Shown here: positions 1 to 8,856 of the stretch, piece by piece
Position numbering within the stretch: position 1 is the first letter of the stretch
Layout: the number at the start of each line of letters is the position of its first letter
NCBI GenBank assembly: GCA_020637515.1
Contig: JACKKG010000001.1
Span: 2,696,501 to 2,760,500 of the forward strand
Reading direction: 5' to 3'
DNA length: 64,000 nt
Origin: Rhodobacter sp.
GTDB lineage: Bacteria; Pseudomonadota; Alphaproteobacteria; Rhodobacterales; Rhodobacteraceae
Translations under genes and position numbers: made by a program
Notes under the pieces: generated by a model
Seen by the model: only the letters and a program-made list of their open reading frames with translations
The model's database searches: none
Told to the model about the DNA's origin: nothing

Positions 1-30
1 CCTTAGTCGGGGCGACGCAGGGAGGAAAGC

Positions 31-453
31 ATGTCGGTGATGATGGACCACGAGGCGCTGAACGCCTTCATGGCGCGCGAATTTCCGCAAGTGGCGGCGG
101 ATTACCGGGTCGAGCGCGTCGCCCCGATGGAGGCCGATGTGCGGCTTCTTGTGGGGGACGGCCATCTCAGACCGGGCGGCACGGTCAGCGGGCCGTCGAT
201 GTTCTCGTTGGCGGATCTGGCGATGTATGCGGTGCTGCTTGGCATGATCGGACCCGTGGCGCTGGCGGTGACGACCAACGCCTCAATGGACTTCATGCGC
301 AAACCCCAGGCCGGGCGCGACCTGATCGGCCAGGCGCGCCTGCTGAAACTGGGCAAGACGCTCGCGGTGGGCGACGTGCTGATCCGCTCAGAGGGGTCCG
401 AGGACGTTCTGGCCCGCGCGGGCATGACCTACGCCATTCCGCCCCGGCGCTAG
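31..453 (+). CDS. PaaI-family hotdog-fold thioesterase
   Basis: 140-residue single-domain protein of the usual size for small hotdog acyl-CoA thioesterases. The segment around residues 49-67 (GGTVSGPSMFSLADLAMYA) matches the central hotdog helix with its preceding Gly turn, followed by a strand containing TTNASMDFMRKP as in PaaI/YbgC-like proteins. The expected role is hydrolysis of an acyl-CoA in the cytoplasm; the substrate cannot be read from the sequence. The ATG follows a good GGAGGA ribosome-binding site 5-6 nt upstream. It converges on the NYN-domain gene with only 7 nt between the stop codons. No motif identifies a pathway, so the call stays at family level. Confidence 0.8.
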   Translation: MSVMMDHEALNAFMAREFPQVAADYRVERVAPMEADVRLLVGDGHLRPGGTVSGPSMFSLADLAMYAVLLGMIGPVALAVTTNASMDFMRKPQAGRDLIGQARLLKLGKTLAVGDVLIRSEGSEDVLARAGMTYAIPPRR

Positions 454-460
454 AACGCCC

Positions 461-1159
461 TCAATCGCGGCGGCGGACCTGCACCTGCGCGCCGTCGCGG
501 CGAATCTCGTAGCGGCCGGCCTTTTCCACCAGATCGGACAGTTTCGCCACGCCGAAACTGCGGCTGTCGAAATCGGGATGACTGGCCTGGATGGTCTGCC
601 CGATCAGGCCCAGCGGGAACCACTCGCCTTCGGGGTCGATGGCCATCATGGCGGCGTTGATCATCGGGATCGCATCCTTGGCATGATCGCGGCGCGGGGT
701 TTCGCGCGGCTCATCCTGCTGCAACAGATTTTCCACGAAAATGAACCGCTTGCAGGCTTTCCTGAAGGCGTCCGGGGTCTTTTTCTGACCGATGCCATAG
801 ACGTCCAGCCCCTGTTCGCGGATGCGGCTGGCCAGGCGGGTGAAATCGCTGTCCGAACTGATCAGGACAAAGCCGTCGAACCGGCCGGTGTGCAGCAGGT
901 CCATGGCGTCGATCACCAGCGCGATGTCCGACGAGTTCTTGCCCACGGTGTTGGCCGGCTGATGGTGCGGCACCAGCGCGAGCGTCGGCAGTTTTTCCTG
1001 CCAGCCCGACAGTTGCTGGCGCGAAAAGTCACCGTAAATGCGCCGCACCGAGGCCTCGCCCAGACTGGCGATCTCCTCGAAAATGGCCTCGGCCCATTTT
1101 GGCGAGGAATTGTCGGCGTCGATCAGGACGGCGAGAAGCGGGGTTCCGTTACGGGCCAC
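461..1159 (-). CDS. NYN (PIN-like) domain protein with C-terminal LOTUS/OST-HTH domain
   Basis: About 232 residues. The N-terminal half has the NYN-domain acidic signature: LIDADN at residues 12-17, then a DIALVIDAMDLLH stretch and ISSDSDF, which together form the Asp cluster of PIN/FEN-like nucleases. The last 70 residues resemble the LOTUS/OST-HTH RNA-binding fold often found after NYN domains in LabA/DUF88 proteins. It is probably a cytoplasmic RNA-processing nuclease; activity is inferred. A GTG start is chosen because AGGAG lies 5 nt upstream; the frame extends 30 codons further, but that part is low-complexity and lacks a ribosome-binding site. It is 107 nt downstream of mfd on the same strand. 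Confidence 0.8.
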   Translation of the reverse strand: MARNGTPLLAVLIDADNSSPKWAEAIFEEIASLGEASVRRIYGDFSRQQLSGWQEKLPTLALVPHHQPANTVGKNSSDIALVIDAMDLLHTGRFDGFVLISSDSDFTRLASRIREQGLDVYGIGQKKTPDAFRKACKRFIFVENLLQQDEPRETPRRDHAKDAIPMINAAMMAIDPEGEWFPLGLIGQTIQASHPDFDSRSFGVAKLSDLVEKAGRYEIRRDGAQVQVRRRD

Positions 1160-1266
1160 GGTGGCTCCTGTGGTGGCCGGGTCGGGGGCGCGGCCCCGGT
1201 CCGCCGGCGTAAATCGAACACGATGCGCGGCCGAGTGTGGGCCCGGCACCCCGATTTGGCAACCGC

Positions 1267-4200
1267 CTAGGCAACCTTTTCCGCCAGCGCGCGGGCGATG
1301 GCAAAGGCGCCGCGCAGGCGGTCCTTCTCGCTGGTCCAGTCGCTGGGCAGAACGACCTTGTTGTCGCGGATACGGGCCCCGGACTGCGCATGAAGAAATT
1401 CGACCAACCCCTTGGGATTGGGATATTTATCCTGATAGAACTGCACCGTCGCACCCTTGGGCCCGGCATCCAGCCGGGCGATATGGGCGCGCTTGCACAG
1501 GGCCTTGATCCGAACGACGGCCAGCAACGTGTTCACTTCCTTGGGCAATTCGCCGAAACGGTCGATCAGTTCGGCGGCGAACCCTTCGAATTCGACCTTC
1601 TTTTCCAGCGTGGACAGGCGCCGATACAGCCCCAGCCGCACGTCCAGATCGGTGACATAGGTTTCCGGGATCAGCACCGGCACGCCCAGATTGATCTGCG
1701 GCGCCCATTGGCCATCGCTCAGGTCGGACAGCTCGCCCGAGCGCAGGCGGGCAATCGTTTCCTCCAGCATCTGCTGATAAAGCTCGTAGCCTACCTCATT
1801 GATATGGCCCGATTGTTCCTCGCCCAGGATATTGCCGGCCCCGCGCAGATCCATGTCCTGCGAGGCAATGGTGAACCCAGCGCCCAGGCTGTCGATCGAC
1901 CCCAGCAGCTTCAGGCGGCGCTGTGCCTGAGGCGTCAGCGGCGTGCGCGGCTTGGTGGTCAGATAGCAATAGGCGCGCGTCTTGGACCGGCCCACGCGGC
2001 CGCGAATCTGATAGAGCTGCGCCAGACCGAACATGTCGGCGCGATGCACGATCATGGTGTTCGCCTGCGGGATGTCCAGGCCGGATTCGACGATGGTCGT
2101 CGCCAGAAGCACGTCATACTTGCCATCGTAGAACGCATTCATGCGCTCATCGAGATCGCCCGCCGCCAACTGCCCGTGCGCGACCAGAACCGACACTTCG
2201 GGCACCTGCGTCTTCAGGAAATCCTCGATTTCGGGCAGGTCCTTGATACGCGGAACGACATAAAAGCTCTGCCCGCCCCGGTAGCGTTCGCGCAGCAACG
2301 CCTCGCGGATCGTCACGGTGTCGAACTCGCTGACATAGGTGCGGATCGCCAGCCGGTCGATCGGCGGAGTCGAGATCAGCGACAGGTCCCGCACCCCCGT
2401 CAACGACAGTTGCAGCGTGCGCGGGATCGGCGTCGCGGTCAGCGTCAGAACGTGCACGTCCGAGCGCATCTCCTTCAGCCGTTCCTTGTGCTGGACGCCG
2501 AAATGTTGCTCTTCGTCGATCACCATCAGGCCCAGGTTGCGGAACCGGATCTGCTTGGCCAGGATCGCGTGGGTGCCGACCACGATATCGACCGTTCCAT
2601 TTGTCAGACCTTCGCGGGTCGCGGCGGCTTCCTTGGCGCCAACAAACCGCGACAATTGCCTGACAACCAGCGGAAACCCCCGGAACCGTTCGGAAAAGCT
2701 GTGGAAATGCTGGCGCGCCAACAAGGTCGTCGGGCAGACCACGGCGACCTGAAGGCCCGACATGGCGGCGATGAAGGCGGCGCGCATCGCGACCTCGGTC
2801 TTGCCGAACCCCACGTCGCCCACCACCAGCCGGTCCATCGGGCGACCGCGATCGAAATCCTCGATCACGTCCTCGATGGCCTTCAACTGGTCGTCGGTCT
2901 CGGCGTAGGGAAAGCGCGCGGCAAAGGCCTCCCACATGCCTTCGGGCGGGTTCAGGATCGGAGCCTTGCGCAACTCGCGCTCGGCGGCGATGCGGATCAG
3001 CTTGTCCGCCATCTCGCGGATGCGCTGCTTCAGGCGCGCCTTCTTGGCCTGCCAGGCGCCGCCGCCCAGCTTGTCCAGAAGCCCCTCTTCATGGCCATAG
3101 CGGCTCAGCAGTTCGATGTTCTCGACCGGCAGATACAGTCGGTCGCCGCCCGCGTATTCCAGCGCCAGGCATTCGTGCGGGGCGCCCATCGCGGTGATGG
3201 TTTCCAGACCCGTATACCGCCCGACACCGTGGTCCACATGCACCACGAGGTCCCCGGCGGTCAGGCTCTGGGCCTCGGTCAGGAAATTCTCGGCCTTGCG
3301 CTTGCGTGCGCCGCGGATCAGGCGCTCGCCCAGCACGTCCTGTTCGGACAGAACCGTCAGTTCCGGGGTGACGAACCCCGCGTCCAGGGGCCAGACAGCC
3401 AGCGCGACCTGTCCCTTGCCGGTCAGGTCGCGGGCATCGCGGATCGGTATCGCGTCGGTGAGCCCGTGCTCGGCAAGCAAGCCTTGCAAGCGTTCGCGCG
3501 CGCCCTCGGACCATGACGCGATGACCACCGCGCGGGTTTGCCGCTCGATCTGAACATGATCGCGCAGGGCCTTGAAAATGTTCACATCATCCTGCTGGCG
3601 TTCCAGCGAGAAATTGCGCCCGGCCCGGCCCTGGGAATCCAGCACGCCGGGCCCCGGCGGTTGCGGCAGGGGCGAAAGGCGAACGCTGCGCAGGGGGGCC
3701 AGCGCCGCTTGCCAGCCCGCGTCGTCCAGATAGAGCGTGCCGGGCGCGGCGGGCTTGTAGACGGTGTCCACACGCGCCTTGACCGCCAGCGCCTCGCGCC
3801 GGTTGTCGTATTGGTCGGCGATCGTGTCCCAGCGCGCCGCGCGGACGGCGTCGATCTGATCGTCCAGCAGCACCGAGGCGCCCGGCAGGTAATCGAAGAC
3901 CGTTTCCAGGCGCTCGTGGAAGAAGCCCAGCCAATGCTCCATCCCCTGATGCTTGCGCCCCGCGCTGACCGCCTCATACAGGGGATCGTCCGACCCTGCG
4001 GCGCCGAATTCGGCGCGATAGCTCTGGCGGAACCGCGCGATCGAGGCCTCGTCCAGGATCACCTCGGACGCGGGCGCCAGTTCCAGCCGGTCCAGCGTGC
4101 CGGTGGTGCGCTGGGTCACCGGGTCAAAGCGGCGCAGCCCGTCCAGCACATCGCCGAACAGGTCCAGGCGCACGGGTTCGGCGTCGCCCGGGGGATAGAT

Positions 4201-4686
4201 GTCCAGGATACCGCCGCGCACGGCGAAATCGCCGGGCTCGGTCACCGTCGGGCTGGGCGAATAGCCCATCCGCGCCAGATAGGCGCGCAGGGCGCCCTCG
4301 TTCAGGGGACGCCCGACCTGGGCGGTAAAGCTCGAGGTGCGGACCAGATCGCGCGCGGGCAGCTTCTGCATCGCCGCGTTCAGCGTGGTCAGCAGCACGA
4401 AGGGCCCGGGCACACCCTGCGCCAGCGCCGCCAGCGTGGCCATGCGCCGCGCCAGGATATCGGGGTTCGGCGAGACGCGGTCATAGGGCAGGCAATCCCA
4501 GGCCGGCAGGCCGATCACCACCAGATCCGGGGCGAAGAACGCAAGCGCCGCGCGCATCGCCTCGAGCCTCTTGTCGTCGCGCGCGACATGAATCACCGGG
4601 GTACCGCGGCGGGCGACCTCGCGGCGCAGGATTTCGGCGTCGAACCCTTCGGGCGCGCCGCCCATCACCAGGCGGTCGTTGGCCAT
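1267..4686 (-). CDS. mfd: Transcription-repair coupling factor Mfd
   Basis: 1139 residues, full length for Mfd (about 1150). The N-terminal third is the UvrB-like region that recruits UvrA. A CarD-like RNA polymerase-interaction domain follows (around residues 470-540, containing HVDHGVGRYTGLE). Then comes an SF2 translocase core with Walker A GDVGFGKTEVA near residue 627, the DEEQ box in MVIDEEQHFG near 722 and motif VI QIRGRVGRS. The C-terminus is a TRCF domain. It removes stalled RNA polymerase from lesions and recruits UvrABC. The ATG is preceded by an AAAGGAAAG site. The gene begins 13 nt after a small membrane-protein gene, so the two are probably co-transcribed. Confidence 0.97.
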   Translation of the reverse strand: MANDRLVMGGAPEGFDAEILRREVARRGTPVIHVARDDKRLEAMRAALAFFAPDLVVIGLPAWDCLPYDRVSPNPDILARRMATLAALAQGVPGPFVLLTTLNAAMQKLPARDLVRTSSFTAQVGRPLNEGALRAYLARMGYSPSPTVTEPGDFAVRGGILDIYPPGDAEPVRLDLFGDVLDGLRRFDPVTQRTTGTLDRLELAPASEVILDEASIARFRQSYRAEFGAAGSDDPLYEAVSAGRKHQGMEHWLGFFHERLETVFDYLPGASVLLDDQIDAVRAARWDTIADQYDNRREALAVKARVDTVYKPAAPGTLYLDDAGWQAALAPLRSVRLSPLPQPPGPGVLDSQGRAGRNFSLERQQDDVNIFKALRDHVQIERQTRAVVIASWSEGARERLQGLLAEHGLTDAIPIRDARDLTGKGQVALAVWPLDAGFVTPELTVLSEQDVLGERLIRGARKRKAENFLTEAQSLTAGDLVVHVDHGVGRYTGLETITAMGAPHECLALEYAGGDRLYLPVENIELLSRYGHEEGLLDKLGGGAWQAKKARLKQRIREMADKLIRIAAERELRKAPILNPPEGMWEAFAARFPYAETDDQLKAIEDVIEDFDRGRPMDRLVVGDVGFGKTEVAMRAAFIAAMSGLQVAVVCPTTLLARQHFHSFSERFRGFPLVVRQLSRFVGAKEAAATREGLTNGTVDIVVGTHAILAKQIRFRNLGLMVIDEEQHFGVQHKERLKEMRSDVHVLTLTATPIPRTLQLSLTGVRDLSLISTPPIDRLAIRTYVSEFDTVTIREALLRERYRGGQSFYVVPRIKDLPEIEDFLKTQVPEVSVLVAHGQLAAGDLDERMNAFYDGKYDVLLATTIVESGLDIPQANTMIVHRADMFGLAQLYQIRGRVGRSKTRAYCYLTTKPRTPLTPQAQRRLKLLGSIDSLGAGFTIASQDMDLRGAGNILGEEQSGHINEVGYELYQQMLEETIARLRSGELSDLSDGQWAPQINLGVPVLIPETYVTDLDVRLGLYRRLSTLEKKVEFEGFAAELIDRFGELPKEVNTLLAVVRIKALCKRAHIARLDAGPKGATVQFYQDKYPNPKGLVEFLHAQSGARIRDNKVVLPSDWTSEKDRLRGAFAIARALAEKVA

Positions 4687-4699
4687 GGTGTCTTTCCTT

Positions 4700-5260
4700 T
4701 CAGCCGAGGGCGCGCAGGGTCAGGTTCTGCCACATGCCCCACATCGTGGTGACAAGGATCGTGAACAGCCCGATCGCCTGCACCAGGATCCGCAGCCGGC
4801 CAAAAGCGCGCGCCATCGCGGTGCCCTCGGGGTAGAGGCCGCGCTCGATCCGGGCGGCCAGTCGCAGCGTCAGCCAGGCGGCCAGCGTCAAGGGCCCCAG
4901 CAGCAGCAGCACCGCCTGTGCGAATTCCAGACCATAGCGAAAACCCAGAACCGCCAGCGCGCTGAGCACGGCCATCCAGAACGCCACCAGCCAGACGCCG
5001 GCGCGCTCCATGATCTCCATACGGCGGCGCGACTGGATTCGGGCCAGGGTCTCGAAATCGGCCATCGCCGCGCCCCCCTTGCGGCGCGCGCTCTGCACCA
5101 GGTCGAAGGGCACGCCCAACAGGAAATGGCTGGCGTTCGACCAGGCAACCGCCAGCACGAGCCAGAACCAGACATTCGAGAACGACCTGAGGTCGATCGT
5201 GGAGAACAGAGAATCCGTCACAGTCCGCCGCGCAATCAGAGACTCTCTCTGATTAATCAT
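4700..5260 (-). CDS. Membrane protein, Rhodobacteraceae 'component of SufBCD complex' family
   Basis: 186 residues. Hydrophobic spans lie around residues 30-48 (FWLVLAVAWSNASHFLLGV), 90-130 (two spans) and 158-175. The N-terminal signature DLRSFSNVWFWL resembles a family found across Rhodobacteraceae and usually labelled 'component of SufBCD complex'. That label comes from memory of database naming and is not supported by any catalytic motif here. The start is the ATG at MINQRES; longer frames run into the divergent hemB promoter and coding region. An inverted repeat overlaps the first codons. It lies upstream of mfd with a 13-nt gap, in a likely two-gene operon. Confidence 0.7.
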   Translation of the reverse strand: MINQRESLIARRTVTDSLFSTIDLRSFSNVWFWLVLAVAWSNASHFLLGVPFDLVQSARRKGGAAMADFETLARIQSRRRMEIMERAGVWLVAFWMAVLSALAVLGFRYGLEFAQAVLLLLGPLTLAAWLTLRLAARIERGLYPEGTAMARAFGRLRILVQAIGLFTILVTTMWGMWQNLTLRALG

Positions 5261-5287
5261 GTTTCCCGGCGGGGCCAACCGGGAAAC
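5234..5287. promoter_or_regulatory. Two inverted repeats in the divergent hemB / membrane-protein promoter
   Basis: Two separate palindromes lie back to back in the 93-nt divergent intergenic region and the first codons of the minus-strand gene. The first is AATCAGAG-ACTCT-CTCTGATT (5234-5254). The second is GTTTCCCGG-N9-CCGGGAAAC (5261-5287). Perfect 8- and 9-bp arms are unusual for this GC-rich background and fit operator sites controlling one or both genes, or an mRNA hairpin near the start codon. The bound factor is unknown. Confidence 0.4.
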
Positions 5288-5353
5288 CGACCTGGGACTT
5301 GAGGTCGCGGCCCGCGCGTGGCACCAAGGCCGCAAGTTCCAGGGAGATCGCCC

Positions 5354-6352
5354 ATGCCCGTCCACGCCCCAGCCCCTTTTCCCGCCGCCCGCCTGCGCCG
5401 GTTGCGTCGCACCCATGCGCTGCGCGACCTGGTGGCCGAACACGCCGTCACCGCCGCCGATCTGATCTGGCCGGTGTTCATCCGCGAGGGCCAGGGCATC
5501 GAAGAGCCGGTGGCGTCGATGCCCGGGGTCAGCCGCCTGTCGCTGGACGTGATGTTGCGCAAGGCGACCGAGGCGCACGCGGCCGGTGTGGGCGCGATCT
5601 GTCTGTTCCCCTATACCGCCGCGGCGCTGCGCACCGAGGATTGCGCCGAGGCCTGGAACCCCGAAAACCTGACCAATCGCGCGATCCGCCTGCTCAAGGC
5701 CGCGTTGCCGGACATGGCGGTGATGACGGATATTGCGCTCGATCCTTACAACATCAACGGCCATGACGGGTTCGTGGTGGATGGCCAGATCGTGAATGAC
5801 GAAACGGTCGAGGCGCTGGTGAAGATGGCCCTCGCGCAATGCGAGGCCGGCGCCGACATCCTGGGCCCCTCGGACATGATGGACGGCCGTGTCGGCGCGA
5901 TCCGCGCGGCGACCGAGGCCGCCGGCTTCCAGAAGGTCGCGATCCTGAGTTACGCGGCCAAGTTCGCCAGCGCCTTTTACGGGCCGTTCCGCGACGCGGT
6001 GGGGGCCTCGGGGCGGCTGGTGGGCGACAAGAAGACCTATCAGGTCAATCCCGCGAACCGGCTCGAGGCGCTGCGCTGCGTGGCGCGCGACCTCGACGAG
6101 GGGGCCGACATGGTGATGGTCAAGCCGGGTATGCCCTATCTGGACATCTGCCGCGCGGTGAAAGACGAATTCGGCGTGCCGACCTTTGCCTATCAGGTGA
6201 GCGGCGAATACGCGATGCTGGCGGGTGCGATCGACCGCGGCTGGCTGGGCGACGCGGTGATGCTGGAAAGCCTGCTGTCGTTCAAGCGCGCGGGATGCGA
6301 CGGGGTGCTGACCTATTTCGCGCCGGCGGCGGCGCGGGCGCTGCGCGGCTGA
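5354..6352 (+). CDS. hemB: Delta-aminolevulinic acid dehydratase (porphobilinogen synthase)
   Basis: 332 residues, the normal length. It condenses two 5-aminolevulinate molecules to porphobilinogen in tetrapyrrole (haem, cobalamin, possibly bacteriochlorophyll) synthesis. Conserved segments are LIWPVFIREG near the N-terminus, DIALDPYNINGHDG at the metal/active-site region, the Schiff-base lysine region SYAAKFASAFYGPFRDA and the catalytic MVKPGMPYLD, giving both active-site lysines. The Cys-rich zinc site is replaced by the Asp-rich NINGHDGF version seen in Mg-dependent enzymes. The ATG follows AGGGAG with a 7-nt gap; a longer frame in the same phase lacks this signal. Confidence 0.97.
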   Translation: MPVHAPAPFPAARLRRLRRTHALRDLVAEHAVTAADLIWPVFIREGQGIEEPVASMPGVSRLSLDVMLRKATEAHAAGVGAICLFPYTAAALRTEDCAEAWNPENLTNRAIRLLKAALPDMAVMTDIALDPYNINGHDGFVVDGQIVNDETVEALVKMALAQCEAGADILGPSDMMDGRVGAIRAATEAAGFQKVAILSYAAKFASAFYGPFRDAVGASGRLVGDKKTYQVNPANRLEALRCVARDLDEGADMVMVKPGMPYLDICRAVKDEFGVPTFAYQVSGEYAMLAGAIDRGWLGDAVMLESLLSFKRAGCDGVLTYFAPAAARALRG

Positions 6353-6383
6353 CCGGCGGTCTGGGCAACGATTCGCCCAAGGG

Positions 6384-6412
6384 CTTGCGGCGCAGGTGAC
6401 AAGCGCCGCAAG
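6384..6412 (+). terminator. Hairpin downstream of hemB
   Basis: Perfect 10-bp inverted repeat CTTGCGGCGC / GCGCCGCAAG with a 9-nt loop, starting 32 nt after the hemB stop. No U-tract follows directly; a TTTT lies about 10 nt further on. It is probably a terminator or 3'-end stabilising hairpin. Confidence 0.55.
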
Positions 6413-6487
6413 GACTCGTATAGTTTTCCGACACAGGATTTTCGGTCACGGGGCGACAGATCCCGGGCCGCCACAAAGAGGTTGAGC

Positions 6488-7066
6488 ATGACCCAGATTT
6501 CGCGTTCTTCGCGCACGCTTTCGCGTCGCGGCCTGCTGACCGGCGGTGCCGCCCTGGCCACCCTGGCCGCCTGCGGCAACCCGGTCGGCAATTTCAACGC
6601 CGAGCGGCTGGACAGCCGGGTGGACGCCACCCGGGACTACCTGCGCCAGAACCACCCTGAACTGGACACCCTGTTCCAGGACGCCCAGGGCATTCTCTAC
6701 ATGCCCCTGGTGACCGAGGCCGGGCTGTTCATCGGCGGGTCCTTCGGGCAAGGCGCGCTCAGGATCAACGACGCGACGGTCGATTACTATTCGGCCACGC
6801 GGCTCAGCGCGGGCCTGCAAATCGGCGCGCAGCAATATGCCCATGTGCTGTTCTTCATGACGCCGCAGGCGCTGGCCGATTTCCGCGCTGGCGAGGGCTG
6901 GGCGGCCTCGGCCGACATCCGCTATGCGACGCCGACGCAGGGCGGGTCCGCCGGCGTGCAGACGACGACGCTGTTCGCCCCGGTGATCGCGGTCGTGTTC
7001 GGCCAGGCCGGGCTGATCGCCGGCGCCTCGCTGGCGGGCGTGCGCTATCAGCGCATCATTCCCTGA
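6488..7066 (+). CDS. SYLF (Ysc84/DUF500) domain lipoprotein
   Basis: 192 residues. The N-terminus combines a twin-arginine-like SRRGLLTGG with a lipobox ending LAAC (Cys near residue 27), so it is a predicted lipoprotein, possibly Tat-exported. The mature part matches the SYLF/Ysc84 fold: FQDAQGILYMPLV, then Gly-rich GLFIGGSFGQGAL, DYYSATRLSAGLQIGAQ and a C-terminal GLIAGASLAG. Family members bind membrane lipids; bacterial function is largely unknown. The ATG is supported by AAAGAGG; a TTG two codons earlier is less likely. It appears monocistronic between hemB and an amino acid lyase. Confidence 0.85.
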   Translation: MTQISRSSRTLSRRGLLTGGAALATLAACGNPVGNFNAERLDSRVDATRDYLRQNHPELDTLFQDAQGILYMPLVTEAGLFIGGSFGQGALRINDATVDYYSATRLSAGLQIGAQQYAHVLFFMTPQALADFRAGEGWAASADIRYATPTQGGSAGVQTTTLFAPVIAVVFGQAGLIAGASLAGVRYQRIIP

Positions 7067-7185
7067 CCCTTCGTCCCTTTGGGGGGCCGATCCGCGCGCG
7101 CGCCGTTTAGTTTCCGTGGAAAACACCCATTGCCCGGCCCCGCCGTCCTGCTAGCCTTGCGCAGGGATTCGCACGGGAGGGCAGC

Positions 7186-8832
7186 ATGATCACCATCAGC
7201 GGCGAGGGGCTGACCCTCGCGGATATCGTCGCCGTGTCCAGGGGCGCCAAGGTCGCCCTGTCCCGGGCGCCGGACGTTCTGGCGCGGGTCGCGGCCTCGC
7301 AAGGGCGGATCGAAACCGCGGTCGCCGAAGGCGAGCAGGTCTACGGTGTGACCACGCTTTACGGTGGCATGGCCGACCAGCGCGTCCCGGTCGAACGCAT
7401 GGTCGAATTGCAGCACATCGCGCTGTGGCACCACAAGACCGCAACCGGGCCGCGCCTGCCGACCGAGGACGTGCGCGCGGCCATGCTGCTGCGCGCGAAT
7501 TCGCTGATGAAGGGCTATTCCGGTGTGCGGCTGGAGTTGATCCAACGCTACGTGACCTTTCTGAACGCGGGCGTCACGCCACAGGCGTATCAGCGCGGCT
7601 CGATCGGGGCGTCGGGCGATCTGGTGCCCCTCAGCTATATCGGGGCCAGCGTGATCGGGCTGGACCCGGGCTTTCTGGTCGATTGGGACGGCGCGGTGCT
7701 GGACTGCCACACGGCGCTGGCGCGGCTGGGGCTGGACCCGCTGGTGCTGCGCCCCAAGGAAGGGCTGGCGCTGAACAACGGCACCACGGCCTCGACCGGG
7801 GTCGCGGCGAACGCCATGGGGCGCGCGGCGACAGTTTTCGCGCTGGGGCTGCACACGCAGGCCCTGCTGGCCGAGGCGCTTCTGGCCACCAACCAGTCCT
7901 TTCACCCGACCATCCAAGCGGTCAAGCCGCACCCCGGGCAAGTGTTCAGCGCGGCCTTGATGCGCGATCTGCTGGACGGATCGTCGCTGATCCGCTCCGA
8001 GGCCGCGGGCGCGCGCGGCCACCGCCAGGGCAAGCTGATCCAGGATCGCTATTCGCTGCGCTGCCTGCCGCAATACACGGGCCCCATCGCCGACGGGCTG
8101 GCCATGGCGGCGCGCCAGATCGTGACCGAAGCGAACAGCGCCAACGACAACCCCCTGGTCGATCCGGACACCGGCGAGGTCTATCACACCGGCAATTTCC
8201 TGGCCCAATACACCGCCATCGCCAGCGACCAGATCCGCCTGCATCTGGCGATGCTGTTGAAACATCTGGATGTGCAGATCGCCATGCTTGTCACACCCGA
8301 GTTCAACAACGGCCTGCCGCCGTCGCTTGTGGGCAACACCGGCCACGGCCTGAACATGGGGCTGAAATCGCTGCAACTGACCTGCAATTCGGTCGCGCCG
8401 CTGGTGCAGTTCTATGGCCGCTCGATGGCCGATCTCTACCCCTCGCACGCCGAACAGTTCAACCAGAACATCAACAGCCAGGCGATGAACGCCGCCAATC
8501 TGGCGCGTGACAGCGTCGAGGCGAGCGAGCATTTCCTGGCCGCCGCGCTGGTCTTTGCCGTGCAGGCCGTCGAATTGCGGGCGGCGACGGTGCGCCCGGG
8601 GCACTACGACGCCTCGGACCTGCTGTCGGTGCGCAACCGCGCGCTCTACCGCGCGGCGCGCGGCGTGGCACTGGGCGCCCCCGACGCGGCCCGGCCGATG
8701 CTGTGGGACGATACCGAGGGCTTCATCCAGGACAAGGTCGAAGGCATCCTGACCGACCTGCGCGCGGGTCAGGCGATCCGCACCGCGGTCGCGCCGGTGC
8801 TGGCGCAGGTGGACGCCTTTCTGGCCGGATGA
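7186..8832 (+). CDS. MIO-dependent aromatic amino acid ammonia-lyase (PAL/TAL/HAL family), substrate unknown
   Basis: 548 residues. It carries the Ala-Ser-Gly triad (GSIGASGDLVPL, ASG at 142-144) that cyclises to the MIO electrophile, and the active-site Tyr53 in VYGVTTLYGG. Over its length it resembles cyanobacterial phenylalanine ammonia-lyase (DVRAAMLLRANS, QDRYSLRCL, AEQFNQNINSQ), much more than the HutH encoded at 37.5-39.0 kb. At the two selectivity positions, normally Phe-Leu in PAL, His-Leu in TAL and Ser-His in HAL, it has His82-His83 (LWHHKTATG). The expected product is an alpha,beta-unsaturated aryl acid plus ammonia, but the substrate cannot be assigned. A strong GGAGGG site precedes the ATG. 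It converges on the YeeE gene with a 24-nt gap. Confidence 0.88.
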   Translation: MITISGEGLTLADIVAVSRGAKVALSRAPDVLARVAASQGRIETAVAEGEQVYGVTTLYGGMADQRVPVERMVELQHIALWHHKTATGPRLPTEDVRAAMLLRANSLMKGYSGVRLELIQRYVTFLNAGVTPQAYQRGSIGASGDLVPLSYIGASVIGLDPGFLVDWDGAVLDCHTALARLGLDPLVLRPKEGLALNNGTTASTGVAANAMGRAATVFALGLHTQALLAEALLATNQSFHPTIQAVKPHPGQVFSAALMRDLLDGSSLIRSEAAGARGHRQGKLIQDRYSLRCLPQYTGPIADGLAMAARQIVTEANSANDNPLVDPDTGEVYHTGNFLAQYTAIASDQIRLHLAMLLKHLDVQIAMLVTPEFNNGLPPSLVGNTGHGLNMGLKSLQLTCNSVAPLVQFYGRSMADLYPSHAEQFNQNINSQAMNAANLARDSVEASEHFLAAALVFAVQAVELRAATVRPGHYDASDLLSVRNRALYRAARGVALGAPDAARPMLWDDTEGFIQDKVEGILTDLRAGQAIRTAVAPVLAQVDAFLAG

Positions 8833-8856
8833 CGCCGGATGACGCCGGGGGGGGGC

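Noticed and set aside
1237..3516. Very long plus-strand open frame opposite mfd
   Set aside because: High-GC antisense shadow: composition rich in Arg/Gln/Gly without domains, while the opposite strand encodes a complete Mfd.
7186..8832. Second hutH
   Set aside because: Lacks the Ser-His selectivity pair, resembles PAL-type enzymes and is far from the hut operon, which has its own hutH.
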